Part shown: one piece after another, positions 38,579 through 50,828 of the stretch
Layout: the number at the start of each line of letters is the position of its first letter
Numbering within the stretch: the first letter of the stretch is position 1
From: DAOVXM01 sp963746255
GTDB lineage: Bacteria > Chloroflexota > Anaerolineae > Anaerolineales > UBA4823
Reading direction: 5' to 3'
DNA: 64,000 nt
Assembly: GCA_963746255.1 (NCBI GenBank)
Contig: CAVVAJ010000005.1
Span: 1 to 64,000, forward strand
The notes under the pieces: model-generated
What the model was told of the DNA's origin: nothing
The model's database searches: none
Seen by the model: the letters and a program-made list of their open reading frames with translations, nothing else
Program-made: the position numbers and the translations under genes

Positions 38579-40792
38579 ATGAAAATCAAAGGAGCACTCA
38601 TCCTACTAACTATGATTCTAACAACACTTGCCTCACTAACGCCCCAAACGTTTGCTCCACCACTAAGTTATCCAAGTCCAGGACAAATTACTAAAGGCAC
38701 AGGAGGAGACGCTTGGAACACATGGGATGATAAAGAAGATGCTATTCCATATTTCATGAGCTTAGCAGATTCATATGGCGGCTCTTACGAGAGCATAGGA
38801 ACTAGTAGCGGAAACCAAGGCTGGGACATAGTTTTGTTCAAATTCGGCAATCCCAATGGCGGAACAGTAATGCTTGATAGTTACATGCATGGCAACGAAT
38901 TTTATGGCTACCAAGTCCTCAAGTCTGTAATCACATGGCTAGTTACAAGCAACGACGCAGATGCAACAAGAATTCTTCAAAACAACTACATCCTTGTTGC
39001 TCCTGTAGTAAATTATAGATGGGGAAGAACAAACTATAACATCCCATCATGGATGTCAACTAACGATCCAGGCAATGATGGTGACGATTGCGGAGTTAAC
39101 CTTAACAGAAACTTTGGTCCAAACTGGCCAAGCAGCTTAAGCCAAACAAACGGAGACAGCTACTCCGGAACAGGTTCTAATAGCGAAGCAGAAAGTCAAG
39201 CTTTGATAAATGCATGGAATAAATATAATCCTAGAATATACTGGAATCTTCATCAGGGAATAGGCCCCTCCACAGCTTGTACTGCTGTGGCCAGTCAAGC
39301 AAAAACAGACGCAAACACAGTGAAAAGTCTATTACCATCAATACAAAGCCGTTTAGGCGTTAGTGCAGGCTGGAGTTTTAGCATCTCAAGCGGATACGGG
39401 TCGGGTTACAGCAAGGACGGCGCAGCAAGCCTTGGAAGCGCCGGATTTTTAACAGAGGTTATGAGCGGATGGGACGCAACAGCCACTAAAAAAGCAAATC
39501 TAGAAACAGGTGACACATTCAAGCAAGTTAAAGCAATGCTCATAGCAATGTCTCAAGCAGTTGAAGTTAAGTCTCCACAACCTCAGCAGCCATGGTCAAT
39601 AACAATTTCTTCATCACAGGGAGGCACAACAAGCATCTCCGGAACACGAACAGTAAATTTTGGCCAATCCTTAACAGTAACAGCAAACCCAGGTCCAAGT
39701 TACAAATTTGACACATGGATATTAGACGGAAACACATTTTCCTCATCCAGAACAGTTAATATTCCTTCACAAAACAGCGGTTCATCCCACACATTATATG
39801 CTCAATTCTCTGAAACAAGTTCAAATTCTCGTAAATTGTCATCAACTGGTCTAATTGCACTATCAACCAGGAACATCAAGTTTAGGTGTTGGCGTAAACT
39901 ATCTAAGTAACGGAAACAGGGGAGACGACCACACAACTTACAGGTTGAACCAAGACTTTAGTTATTTCAAAGACCACGGAATTGGCTATATCGACATCCG
40001 GATACCATGGTCAACAATTGAGTCGTCAGAAGGGCAATATCGGGAGTCCATGATTGCCAACTATGAACGAGTTATTCTTGTTGCACATCAATATGACATA
40101 AAAGTAAGCGTTAGTTTTTGGACCCAACCTGAATATGAGAGCGTGAACAACTTTTTGCCAGGTTGGGTTTCTAGCTGGTATGAACTTTTCCAAGATACAG
40201 CCTATCGACAGGCATGGATCAACATGGTATCTTACGTAAGCAACCGTTTAAGTGATGCCGACTTCTTCTTTGCATGCAATGAACCTTATGCCCCTTCAAG
40301 CATTCGATCTGATTTGACTGATTTTCGTGACACTGACTCTTGACGCTTTACCTGCCAACACCCCTAAAAGTGTTAGGTTCATTGCAGGCTGGAATCCGTT
40401 TACAGACTATTTCCCAAATTCTGACCAAATAATCTCCAGGATTGACTTTTTAGCTCTAACAATCTATAACGACCCAAACAACGAGGCCTACGAGACAGAA
40501 AGCAGAACAAGTTGGGCAGACTTCAAAAATAGTATCGATGAAGCAAAACTAAACAATTTAGACGTTTGGGTAATAGAGTTCGGCAAAAATACAGACCAAG
40601 AATCCCAAAGACTATACTATCAAGATAGCATAGAAAAAGCGGTTCATTCCTTATGGCGTAGATGTAATTCTTGGTTGGGGCTGGCAATCAGTCGGAACTA
40701 GTATAGAAAACTGGAACATAGCCAACGGGGTCGCTGAAGGCAAAACAGCATTCTTTGAATTAGAAAAAGCCACAGAAACCAGCACCTCCTAA
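38579..40792 (+). CDS. Secreted M14 zinc carboxypeptidase fused to InlB-like and GH5-like domains, frameshifted
   Basis: The start is ATG 38579, after GGAGAAGG, rather than the in-frame ATG at 38564. A signal peptide lies at residues 1-27. The M14 domain has the zinc ligands in HGNE (104-107) and H225 in YWNLHQG, VNLNRNFG near 173-180, and catalytic E293 in FLTEVMSG. A domain of about 75 residues with SITISSSQGGTTSISGT and YKFDTWILDG resembles InlB B-repeats. After a shift near 39870 comes a (beta/alpha)8-like hydrolase with IDIRIPWSTIE, a FFFACNEPY acid/base motif and a VWVIEFG nucleophile motif, as in GH5 cellulases. Two more shifts lie near 40335 and 40660. It could be one bifunctional enzyme or two adjacent genes. 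Confidence 0.7.
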
Positions 40793-40913
40793 AATTAAAG
40801 TTTAATCGGTTTGCGTGACCAAAAAAACCAAGAAAGACCTCGATATCAATCCAATGATTTCTTTGTTAGAGTACTTTAAAGAAACCAATTAATTCAAAAA
40901 TAAAGAACAAAGA

Positions 40914-42636
40914 TTATTGTTGAACAGTCGCATTTAACGGTACATAGAGACGAAAACGGCCATTATTATATATCAGATTACAGTTTTCTTCAAAATCAAC
41001 TTGCTCCATGGGATCAAATCCAAGAAAATACACATAATAATTAGTCTGTAAATCTGAAGATATTATATAATCAGCTTCTTGAAGAGCCTTAGCTATTGCT
41101 TCATCAACCGCTGTTGAATTATAAGTAGTAAATGGAAAAGTTATTCCAATCGATAAAACTTCAACTTCTTTCAACGCATCATAATATCTAACATAAAGAG
41201 ATAATTTTCCGACAAGTTTAATGTCTTGGCCAGAATGATCAGAAATAAACTTTGAACCCGCAAGCTGAGTTTTAGTAGTAAGTCGATATGTATCAGCCCC
41301 ATACTGAGCAGGAATATTAAGAAAAAGCAACCCAACCAAACAAACCATCAACAAGGCTGGTTTCTTCTTCAAGCAACGTAACGCAAAGATAACTCAAAGG
41401 AACTAATGCAAACATAAATGCCCGTTGATATGACTCATGAGCCCCATATTCGCCTCCGAAAGCAAACAAACCAAATAATACTAGTCATAAAAACCATAAA
41501 AAAGGAAAACCCTAAACTGGAATCTATTGGATTTCTTCGAACAGTTTCTAACAATCAATAAATTGAAAGAAGAGAGATACCAGCTACCAAATATCACAAT
41601 ACCCCAAGACGAAAAGACATTTAATTGCATAGCCTGAGAACCCACAATTCTGCTTGACTCAGAGTAAAGATTAAGCTCTCTTTCTCCAAACAAAATACCT
41701 GACATATGCTGCAACAGTGGTATTAAAAAAGCTGGACCAGCCAAAAACATGTTATAACTTACCCAGACTGCACACCAAAAACAAAAGTAAAACAGATATA
41801 GAGTTGAAGAGGACTTTCTCATCACAAATCTATATGACTAGATAAACTGCAACCACCAAAAAAATTGACATCAAAGAAGTCAAGCGGATGAGTAAGGGTA
41901 GTAATAATAGATAAAAAAATCAGTAACCCAATCAAAACTCTCTTGTTGGTTCTGTCATCAAAAAACAACCAAAGATAGACAAGAACATAATAAAAAGAAA
42001 AAATAGATACGCGACAGACGGAGGACCAAAATATTGTTGCTTAATAAAAAAGCTACGCTAACACCCAACCAGCACCAATGAGAGCGTACTAAGCTTCAAT
42101 TTTGTTCGTCAAAATTAAAACCGAAAACAAACCATACAAAGAAACTATCAACAAGGGAAAATACTCTAAGCAAAACATCATGAGGAATACCAGTAACTAA
42201 GGTCAGTGCACTCGCAAAATAAAGAAATATTGGCCAATCAGATAACTAACAAAAAGAGCAGATGAATGAGGCTGCTAAGTGTCCAGCTGATTGATCAGCA
42301 ATGACTCACCAAAGGGATAATACGAATTACTTATCCAAGGAGTTGCCTGATAACAGCTGGAGCAACATACAAATAAGATAAGGTCAAAATTAGGGCCACA
42401 ATCAAGCAATAACGAGATTTTCTACCAACATACCACAATAAACCCAATAGAGAAAAACCAATCCAATAAACCAAAGGTAACTCACTGACTAATCCTAAAT
42501 CAGTTGGCTCTATCCAAGATACAGACGTAGTTAATATGCTAATTACAAGTAAAATAATTATTAAGGGAATAAGAAGTGCATAAACTATTTTGAAACCGAA
42601 AAAATCGACATAAATTACCCCACAAAAGATTTTCAA
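40914..42636 (-). pseudogene. Polytopic membrane protein of the polysaccharide operon, heavily frameshifted
   Basis: About 570 residues can be pieced together. The N-terminal frame (42331-42636) has three helices ending in YLYVAPAVI. It continues across frames with TPWISNSYYPFGESLLIN and further helices, a middle frame lies at 41481-41825, and the C-terminal frame (40914-41372) has one hydrophobic segment and a soluble beta-rich tail (YYVYFLGFDPMEQ). At least five indels interrupt it. The layout (many helices, one conserved large loop after helix 3, soluble tail) resembles archaeal envelope glycosyltransferases or flippases. I cannot assign a family. Confidence 0.5.
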
Positions 42637-42646
42637 TCAACTATTA

Positions 42647-43948
42647 TTATTTTAGATTTGAAACAACAGCCATAAATTTTCCATTCTTATCTAAGGGAAT
42701 CCCATTTTTAAACTTTATTTCAAATCTCACTTGATCAAGATTGAGAACTTTCTGAAGATGCTTAATAAATTCTTCTTCTATGATTTCCTTCTCTACACTT
42801 TTTTCTTTCAATACAAGATGGAACTCAAAAAGATCAAGCTTTTTTTGTATAACTCGAAACTGATCAATAGAACTTGTAAAACTTGAACATATTCATAGCA
42901 ATGGTAAATGTTCTGGGAGTAATACTTCGACCATCGGGAAGATACAAGAAGCGAATCTTTTCGACCCTCAACAGTCTTCATTAATGGAAGCGTTCTACCA
43001 CAAGAACAAATTTCATCAGAGGGCACGCCCACATCACCTATAGCATATCTGATAAAAGGCATTGCATAATTAAACAAACTTGTACAGACTATTTCCCCAC
43101 GCTCACCAGCGGATACTTCTTCTCCGTTTTTGTCAACAAATTGCATAATTAGTGCATCAGCATCAATATGATATTGATCACGAACTCGACACTGCCAAGA
43201 CATTCGTTCCAGTTCAACACTTGAATATTGATCATAGAATTGAGTTTGAAAAATCTTTTCAATAAATTTACGGGAATACGAGTCTACTAATTCAGCACCT
43301 CCAATAACAGATCTTGGTCTAATTGTGTCAATTCCATTTTTCTCCAATTCTTTCGCCAACACAAAAAGAGAACTAGAATATCCATCTAATATATCAGGAT
43401 TTAATTTTTCAATCAATGAAACCTGAATAGAGGGATCAGTAAAAACAGAAACTGCAGTTGGAGTAAAAAGCCTTACAATTTGTTGAAGATTAGATGATTT
43501 ACTAAAATGATGAGGGGCAATTATTGTTACCCACCGATCTCGAGGTTTTTGCCCACAACCAAAGTTAGCCCTTAGATGTTTTGCCTTCCTAAACTCATTT
43601 TCAGCACTATTTATATACAAAAATAAAGGTTTTCCTGTTGAACCACTTGTTGAGAGCATTTTCAGATTTTCGATATTGAATTCTGCCGAAATCATTTCCT
43701 TAACATTTTGCTCTGATTTCATTTTTTGGTATGATTGGAAGTTTGTTCAAGTCCTTCTTAGTCTTAATATCAGGTGGTTTTAATCCCAATTCACGAAATT
43801 TTTTATGATAAAATGGAACATAATCATATGCATATTTTACAAGATGTCTAAGACGTTTATTTTGGTAATCTTCTAGTCTTTCATTGCTCCAATAGGCACG
43901 TTTTAGGAGACTTTGCAGATAATAAAAAGCCCTAGCGTAGTTAATCAC
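42647..43948 (-). CDS. PaaK/CapK-like AMP-forming ligase, frameshifts
   Basis: It joins to about 430 residues. The N-terminal frame (43700-43948) has RLRHLVKYAYDYVPFYHKKF, typical of phenylacetate-CoA-ligase-like enzymes. The main frame has the phosphate-binding loop MLSTSGSTGKP, an acceptor-side DQYSSVELERMSWQC, and the adenylate motif YAIGDVG with a CSCGRTLP segment. The C-terminal domain, after a break near 42890, ends FEIKFKNGIPLDKNGKF, the lysine-bearing hinge. In polysaccharide clusters this CapK-type subgroup is thought to activate acids that decorate the glycan; CoA use is not certain. Confidence 0.75.
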
Positions 43949-43954
43949 ATTTCA

Positions 43955-45340
43955 TCATCTCGTTGGCTTTTCATTTCTCCAAAAATCAGTGAATGATCTA
44001 ATTTTCATATATGGAATTACTGTACTTTTTATAGCTTCGCTTACATTTTTCTGCCATTTTGGAATCTTCTCTCTAAGTGTCGCACTTAATTGTTCACGTT
44101 GCTGCCAAACATAATCAATTTTAGATAACAAATTTTGATAAGAAACAAAACGTACTCCAAGCGTACATTCAACCATATCCAAGCGTTCAAAGAAACTTGA
44201 TTGTTTGTGGTCATAAACAATACACAAAATAGGCACATAACCGGTTGCACCCAAGAATAGCAGGATGCATCTTAGAAGAAATGATCATGTCCATTTGATC
44301 AAGATACATTTTGAATTCTTTAACACCATCAGCAATTACAATTTTGGCTTGATGTTTATTCTTCATTTTATCTAGAATTAATTTAGATACATCTAAATCA
44401 TCATGAGGAAATCCACTAATATAATGAGGAATAAAAACCACTGAAAACCCATACTTTTCTATTGCAGCATCTAGGGCCTTAGCATGTCCATCAATGTAAT
44501 TTTCAGTTTCTTTTTTTGATAAACTGCGACTATAAATTCCCGGACAAACACCCAGTGAAGGTTTCAAGAAATCATCATGCAGCATGTCATTATGCTTAGG
44601 CGTATACAAGTAAAGCCGTATCATAAGTTAAAATCTTTGTACCCCTGATTTCTAGACGTTTTACAATATCATAAGATATTGTTTCTCTAATCAAAACAGT
44701 GTCACAATTGTTAAGTGAAAGCTTTGCCAAAAATCGACCCAACCAAGTTCTAAATGGACCAACAGAATTAGGAAACATAATAACATGCTTCCCCAAGGAT
44801 CGTGGCTACAATAATCTCAAAAGTTCTAGAAAGCAACATTGACCACCAAGTAATAACCCAAATTGGATTCAAAGGCAGTAAAGATGCAGTTTCCTTAAAA
44901 TTTTCATCACTGTGAGATATCACTAAATCACTATTATTAACGCATTTTATGACTTCACCACGATAAAAAGGTCTAAAACCAATCTTAAAAAATAAAACCG
45001 AAAATAGGGTCAAGGGAATCTGAAGGAACATATACAATAAATTGGCCAGAGTGTACCATTTATAACGCAAATCTTTTCGTTTACCACCAATAGCTTTGAT
45101 TTGTTGATCAGCTTTATCATAAGGAATATCTACCATAGGAGGAAGCACCGAATCTAAAGATAGATTAAGTTTCTTCACTCCTTCAATATCAGGTGTGGAC
45201 ACTGAAACAGAAACTTCAGTTTTAGGAATTTCACGAATAACATTAACGTCACTGCAAAAAAGGGCCTGAGTACCCTTATTATTCATATTTCCAACATGAA
45301 TAAAATGAACATTAAACCTACTCAAAGCATAAACATCCAA
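43955..45340 (-). CDS. Polysaccharide pyruvyltransferase-family protein, three frameshifts
   Basis: Frames 44768-45340, 44596-44796, 44211-44624 and 43955-44254 join to about 460 residues. The start, FIHVGNMNNKGTQALFCSDV, is the glycine-rich donor loop of the CsaB-type fold. Next come KHVIMFPNSVGPFRTWLGRF and TVLIRETISYDIVKRL, then VVFIPHYISG and ISSKMHPAILG, which are the standard motif series. The family transfers pyruvate from phosphoenolpyruvate to sugars, or acts as a related glycan-modifying enzyme. It sits four bases after the FrhB-like gene, a pairing seen in many polysaccharide loci. Confidence 0.75.
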
Positions 45341-45343
45341 TTT

Positions 45344-46641
45344 TCAAATTTTAGAAATGAACTTATACACCCCATAATAAACTCGAAATAGAGGAAATGG
45401 AAAACGAACAAGTAAAGACCTAATACTCTTCTTAGATGATGCCCAAATATTAAAATAAATAAAAAAAGACCGAAGAAAAACAACCGGAGCCATATTAACA
45501 ACTGGCTCAATCTTAAATCGAGGCGTAGCTTTACCAACTAATCTGCGCAAGAATAGACGCGCTCCTAAATCATTCTTTTTAAAAACCAAATTTATAAATT
45601 GTGACTGCTCAACCTTTTCACTAGCTAAAGTCTTGATTTTTATTACACCCTTGGACCTTGCGAGAGCAAGCAAATTATTTCCAACTTCTGTCCTAGCTAT
45701 AACTACTGATTCCCCAACTTTTTCTTTCTTTAATTCAGGCAACCAAGCATCACCGAATGCAATGTCAGCTAACTCAGCAGCTTGGTCTGGACACATTGTG
45801 CAACTGATTGGTGTAAAAAAGAATGAAGCAAAAATGGGCCAATATGCATTCCATTTGCCGAACAAAGGAATAGCCAAATCTGAACCATTTTCGATCTCGA
45901 CTGACAGTGACCCAGGCCAACCTTTACCTCTATAACTTAATTTTTTAACCTTATCTTTCTTGATTTGCTTCTTTTCCAACAGAAACTCGGTACCACTAAA
46001 ACTTACCATATGCGAACACAAAAGTCCTATATGCAAAACTATCTTTTCTTCCAAAGACTTGAATATTTTTTCTGCTTTTCGAATCCCATGAATATGACAA
46101 GGTAAACCTACAACTGCAAATCGACCATCTTCTTTCAGAATTTGTTTCAAAGAAGTGTTGGCAGCTACAGGACAATATTTAGATTTTGAAGCAGAAATTA
46201 TTTCTTCCTTTGTCCGAGCAATAAATGCTTCAGATTCCAAAGGATTGTCTGCGTTCATTCGTGTGACTAAAGCTCCATCAATCAAATTGTTTTCCAAGGC
46301 GAAAATTAGTAATTGTGTAACTAGACCGCCTGAGGTAGAATTATATCTTAAATCTTCATTTGTTGAATGCCCAACATAACATTCTAAATAATTTCCAAGC
46401 AAGCTATTTTGAGGTTGCCCTTTAAATATCTCCGAATTTAGCGTATCGTAATCAATAGAAATAACATGGACATGATTTAATACAACGCTTGACATTCAAT
46501 ACATTTTTGTGGATCTACTTCGGGCGTAAATAATCCATTAGAAATTTCCAGATTTATTGCCTCAGTGGGACAAACAGCGACGCAGGTTCCACACCCACAA
46601 CACAATTCGTTCTCAATAACTCTTGAGATATTACTCTTCAT
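45344..46641 (-). CDS. Ferredoxin plus FrhB/FdhB-like protein, frameshifted near the start
   Basis: From ATG 46641 the first 50 residues hold a 4Fe-4S motif (CCGCGTCVAVCP) and the start of a second (KCIECQ). Two small shifts near 46490 and 46465 split the second cluster (RCIKSCP lies in another frame). The 383-codon frame that follows is FrhB-like, with YNSTSGGLVTQLL, CPVAANTSLKQIL, GLPCHIHGIR and SYRGKGWPGSL, and a later CTMCPDQAAELADIAFGDAW cysteine motif. The FrhB fold binds FAD and F420 in hydrogenases. In polysaccharide clusters this branch is redox-related, with its substrate unknown. Confidence 0.78.
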
Positions 46642-46644
46642 TGA

Positions 46645-47567
46645 TTAATCTCCAAGTTTATATGACACATAACCTGTTAAAACAGCGAAAATAGAAATCA
46701 ACAATATAATAGTTTGAAATAAATTTTTAAATCCAAAATTTTCCATGAACCTTGAAGGTATCGCAGTCTTTAGCAAATAATTCAGTATACAGATTCTCAT
46801 GTGATAAATTTTCAGGATGCATTCTTTTTGAGCTAACCAACGCTTTGGACACTCCTTCATAGAAAGACCTCTTCCAAATATACTTTAAAGTTCCCCGGTC
46901 TTTAGAAACCTGATGATAGACAATTGATAAAGGATCAAAAATTATCTTCGAATTCTGGCATCTTTTTATTAATTCTCATTGAAATCTCTGTTTCTTCATT
47001 GGATAATAACATCTTACCAAATCTACCCATATCAGTCCTAAAATACCCAATTTCTTCAAAAACAGATCTTCTAAAAGACATGTTACAGCCGATAGGATTT
47101 CTTATTATTGACTTTTTTTCTTTAAAACCTTTATAAGAGCACCCAACTATCCAATCAACTTCTTCTGGAAACCAAAAAGGTCTCTGATTTGCCCAAGCGG
47201 CATTGACAAGTCCTCCTACGCCTACAACCTGAGGGTCTTCAAAATTTGTAATCAAACAGTCTAACCAATTTCTATCAGCAAATGCATCATCATCAATAAA
47301 CGCCACAATTTCTCCTTTCGCTTTTCTTATGCCTGTATTTCTAGCATAAGAAAGCCCTTTTTCACTAGACATGACAATAATTACATCACGCGGCACCGAG
47401 CGTTTGTAGAAATCAACTAGTTCACTACATGGATCTAAAACTAAAATAATTTCAGTTGGTGAAACCGTTTGCTTTTTCAAAGAAGAAATACAACGCATCA
47501 CCATAGACAAATTCTTTTTAGTATAAGTTGAAATTATTACTGACACACTAATCAAAGCTTCCACCAT
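46645..47567 (-). CDS. GT2 glycosyltransferase with C-terminal membrane helix, frameshifts
   Basis: It starts at about 47567 (MVEALISVSVIISTYTKKNL), because upstream codons are unlike the family. The donor site is in ILVLDPC and SYARNTGIRKAKGEIVAFID, the metal motif is DDDAF, and the acceptor region has IGCNMSFRRSVFEEIG and SNEETEISMRI. After a break near 46935 it continues with KYIWKRSFYEGVSKALV. A second shift leads to a hydrophobic end (FQTIILLISIFAVLTGYVSY). The stop is three bases from the next gene's start. Confidence 0.7.
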
Positions 47568-47692
47568 AAAGAGTACACTTAGCGATTCAAATTTAACATT
47601 AAACCAATAACTATTTATCATGAAAACTAAATTACCTCATGAAATATTTGTTGAACCATAATGTAATTTTGGGTTCGAATAGAATAAAGCAA

Positions 47693-48388
47693 TTACGTAT
47701 TTGTAATCAAAATTTCGTTAATAATTGTTCTAAAAATACGTAATCCATCTGTGAAAGCTTTTAGATTTGACTTGCCATGTTTTCGTATTAATTCAACACT
47801 TGGAACTTCACCTATTTTTAATCCAATCTTTTTGGCTTTTACAAATACTTCCGTTTCAATCTCGAAATTTTGGGATTTCAAAATAGGGGAAAGTTTTTTG
47901 ATACTCTCCTTAGTAAATATAGCATAACCATAGCATAAATCAGTATACTCACTTGCCCACAAGAGTTTGACTGTCTTAACAAAAAAAAGGTTTCCGATCC
48001 TACGCAAAATACTCATATCTTCTGAATAACCACTGCCTAAGAAACGGGAGCCTTTTACCACATCAAATCCAGAATTTAGTTTCTTAACAAAAAGGGGAAT
48101 TTCATTAGGATTCATCGAACCGTCAGCATCGATTAACACCACAGCATCGACATCAAGATATCCATTACAAAAAACTTGACAAATAGCGTTTCCTTTTCCA
48201 ATGCCTTCCTGAAAAACAACTTGCACACCAAAATTTTTAGCTACTTCCACAGTTCTATCACTAGAATTACCATCTATTACCAAAACAGCATCAATTCCAG
48301 TTTTCGGCAAACTTTCCAATACAAAAGGTAAATTTTTCTCCTCATTTAATGTGGGAACTACCACTCCAATCTTCAAACCATTCATCAT
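47693..48388 (-). CDS. GT2 glycosyltransferase, dolichyl-phosphate sugar synthase-like
   Basis: 231 residues, intact. KIGVVVPTLNEEKNLPFVLE begins the GT-A fold. LVIDGNSSDRTVEVAK binds the nucleotide, and VVLIDADGSMNP carries the DxD. KGSRFLGSGYSEDMS and NFEIETEVFVKAKKIG follow, as in archaeal dolichyl-phosphate mannose synthases. It is the first gene of the leftward polysaccharide operon and likely supplies lipid-linked sugar to it. Confidence 0.85.
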   Translation of the reverse strand: MMNGLKIGVVVPTLNEEKNLPFVLESLPKTGIDAVLVIDGNSSDRTVEVAKNFGVQVVFQEGIGKGNAICQVFCNGYLDVDAVVLIDADGSMNPNEIPLFVKKLNSGFDVVKGSRFLGSGYSEDMSILRRIGNLFFVKTVKLLWASEYTDLCYGYAIFTKESIKKLSPILKSQNFEIETEVFVKAKKIGLKIGEVPSVELIRKHGKSNLKAFTDGLRIFRTIINEILITNT

Positions 48389-48786
48389 AAACGGTCATCA
48401 CAACTATTTTGCACTAACCAACCAAATTCTTTGCAGATATGAACGAAATTAACCAACTTGAAATTCATTCTTTACACACTACTAATTCATACAATTCAAG
48501 GTAATAAATAATTATAGAAGTTTCTTCCATCGATCGAAGCAGAGTTTATTGTAGTCATAATTAGGTTTTATTCCCTTAAAATAGTTGTTCAACAAAAGAG
48601 TTAGAACACGTTTTTGAAGCATTGATAGCATTTCCAAAATTAAAATGAAGATATTAGAAATGTATCATATAAGTACACATTTGAACCCAAACTCAAAAAA
48701 ACTCTACAATCAAAGTGTATATTTTTCGCATAAAAAGATGAGTGAATAATAATAAAAATTGTTAATATGTTACACGTGTTTCTGAT
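48389..48786. other. Intergenic region upstream of the polysaccharide operon
   Basis: Nearly 400 AT-rich bases. It must hold the promoter of the leftward glycosyltransferase operon near 48390-48450, but I see no distinctive repeat, RNA or reading frame. Confidence 0.4.
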
Positions 48787-49101
48787 TTATTGAGGACACA
48801 TTTTTTCTAAGGTTAGTCTTTGATAGTCTATAGTAGCTAGTTCTTTCTGGATATTTTTATGAGATTTTGAGTATTCGCTAAACAATCTTAGAAAATCCTT
48901 TCCTTTTTGTGTCAGTACATAATGATTTCCTTTTTCACATCTGACTAATTGTGCTTCTGTTATATCCTTAAGGTATTGAACCAACAATTTGTAGCTCAAA
49001 TACGCCTGATACATGATTTGAGTTTTCTTGACACCAGTCCCACTATTAACTACGGAAAGAATGGCAGCTAGGATATTTAGCCTACTTCTATGTTTACCCA
49101 T
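48787..49101 (-). CDS. Winged-helix protein of the HTH_45/ArnR1 type
   Basis: 104 residues from ATG 49101. KHRSRLNILAAILSVVNSGT followed by VKKTQIMYQAYLSYKLLVQY is the characteristic archaeal winged-helix start, with the recognition helix at the second segment. A wing follows in CEKGNHYVLTQKGKDFL. The C-terminal helix probably dimerises. It is a small transcription regulator; its target may be the divergent or adjacent envelope genes, but nothing in the sequence proves this. Confidence 0.72.
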   Translation of the reverse strand: MGKHRSRLNILAAILSVVNSGTGVKKTQIMYQAYLSYKLLVQYLKDITEAQLVRCEKGNHYVLTQKGKDFLRLFSEYSKSHKNIQKELATIDYQRLTLEKMCPQ

Positions 49102-49133
49102 TTTTTTCACACACAAGAATTCTATTATTCATT

Positions 49134-49334
49134 TCAAATGCGAATTGTTCCACGGAAAATGCTCAAATAATTGATACAAAAAATGTTACTCATTTCGTGT
49201 ACTTCAACATCAAAATAACGAGCAAAACACCACAAGAATGTTTCATTAATTGTTGGCTTAGATATTGATGTTTCCATTTCTTTAATCCATCCTGATTTGA
49301 GCCGATGAGAATCAAATAGTGAAATAAATCGCAT
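49134..49334 (-). CDS. Hypothetical short protein
   Basis: 66 codons directly upstream of the winged-helix gene, with a start at ATG 49334. The composition is protein-like (HRLKSGWIKEMETSI, then an aromatic and acidic stretch), but no family is recognised and the end may be an artefact of an indel. It could be the remnant of a longer regulator. Confidence 0.3.
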   Translation of the reverse strand: MRFISLFDSHRLKSGWIKEMETSISKPTINETFLWCFARYFDVEVHEMSNIFCINYLSIFRGTIRI

Positions 49335-49460
49335 GTTGGATGTTAGTAATATTGGCTAATTATATAAACTATGAAGATACCATTTTCTAGATGAAAAAAC
49401 TAGAAGAAATATATAAAAAACTAGAAAATTTTTTACAGAAAATGTTTAACTAAAACAACA

Positions 49461-50828
49461 TCAATTCAAAACAGGTCTATTTCGAACTATTTGTCCACTT
49501 CCGGACTCTGCAACTATCTCCCCTTCATCCATAACCAGTTTCCCATTCACAAAAGTCTTTACAGGCTTGCCTTTAACGTCACATTCCATCAAAAGGAGAA
49601 TATTTTGCCTTCGAGAAGAAAACTGAAGAATCAATCTCATATTCTCGTTTCATATCAACCACCACAATATCAGCCCAATTTCCCTCCTCTAAAAATCCCC
49701 TTTTACTCAGATTGAATATCTTTGCCGGCTCTTCGGCGGTCAGCCTCACAAGCTCTGGCAAATGACAAGCGACCTTCATTCACCTGCGTCAAAAGAAGTG
49801 AGAGAGTTGTTTCGAGTCCAGGTATACCAGGTTTCGCTTCCCAAACAGAGTCAACACTCTTTTCCTCAAGAGCGTGAGGAGCATGATCCGAAGCTACCAC
49901 ATCAATGAAACCACGCTTAAGGGCACTCCACAGAGCGGCGACATCTTCTCGTGTTCGCAAGGGAGGATCAGTAAGAGCAAAAAATCCAGAGCATTTATAC
50001 TGCTCAGAAGACAAAAGTAGATTGTGTGGAGTAACTTCACAGGTCACGGGTAAACCTGCTTTCTTGGCAAGTAGAACAGCATTCAATCCCAATGCTGAGC
50101 TTATGTGACAGAAGTGAACATGAACGCCAGAATTCTTTACAAGCCGAATAATGCGCTGTATTGACTGAGCCTCTGCCTCAGGAGGATGAGCGCTCACGTA
50201 AGCTTCAGTATCGTTCTGTCCTGCTGTTTCCATTTCTCTTCTACGTTCTTCAATGATTTTCTTGTCTTCAGCATGCACTGCAACAGGAACTCCATTCGCT
50301 TTAGCCTCCTTAAATGCAGCAAATAGCAGTTCGTCATCGTCAACATCAATTCCCCCAATCCTGTTTGAGAGGTAAACTTTGAATCCCACCGCCCCCGCTT
50401 TAACTACTTCAGCGATTTCTTCTACGTTCTTGGGAAAAGCCGAATTGAAAGCAACATTAACTAACACTCGTTTTTCGGCTAGTTTCATCCGTTCTTTAAG
50501 GGAAAAAGAGTCCATTGTAACAGGTTTGTTGTTGGGCATATCAATGACCAATGTTACACCTCCAGCCGCTGCGGCAGCTGTTCCGGTGAAGAAAGTCCTC
50601 TTTGTAAGCTAGTTGTTGGTCTCGCAGATGTACGTGAGAATCAATGAGTCCAGGAAGTGTTATGTGACCTTTCAAATTTATTTTTGTTGATGCTGGAGGA
50701 AGGTTTGTATCCTTGGCTATTTTGACTATTTTTCCTTTATCGATGGCGAGTCCTGCTTCAACAAGATTTCCATGGATAAAAATTTTGGTATTATAAAGGA
50801 CGATGTCGACGGGCAAAATCACCTTCAA
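49461..50828 (-). CDS. pyrC: Dihydroorotase, frameshifts in at least three places
   Basis: About 450 residues when joined. The first frame has the metal-binding GLIDSHVHLRD. The shift near 50590 leads to TLVIDMPNNKP and GFKVYLSN (the lysine that is carbamylated sits nearby), then VAVHAED, VHFCHISSA and VASDHAPH, the remaining zinc ligands. A second shift near 49775 (an extra T) leads to LPELVRLTAEEPAKIFNLS. A third near 49590 (a lost five-base repeat) leads to the C-terminal strand VKTFVNGKLVMDEGEIV. It catalyses closure of carbamoyl-aspartate to dihydroorotate in pyrimidine synthesis. Breaks in such a gene argue for sequence errors. Confidence 0.82.
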
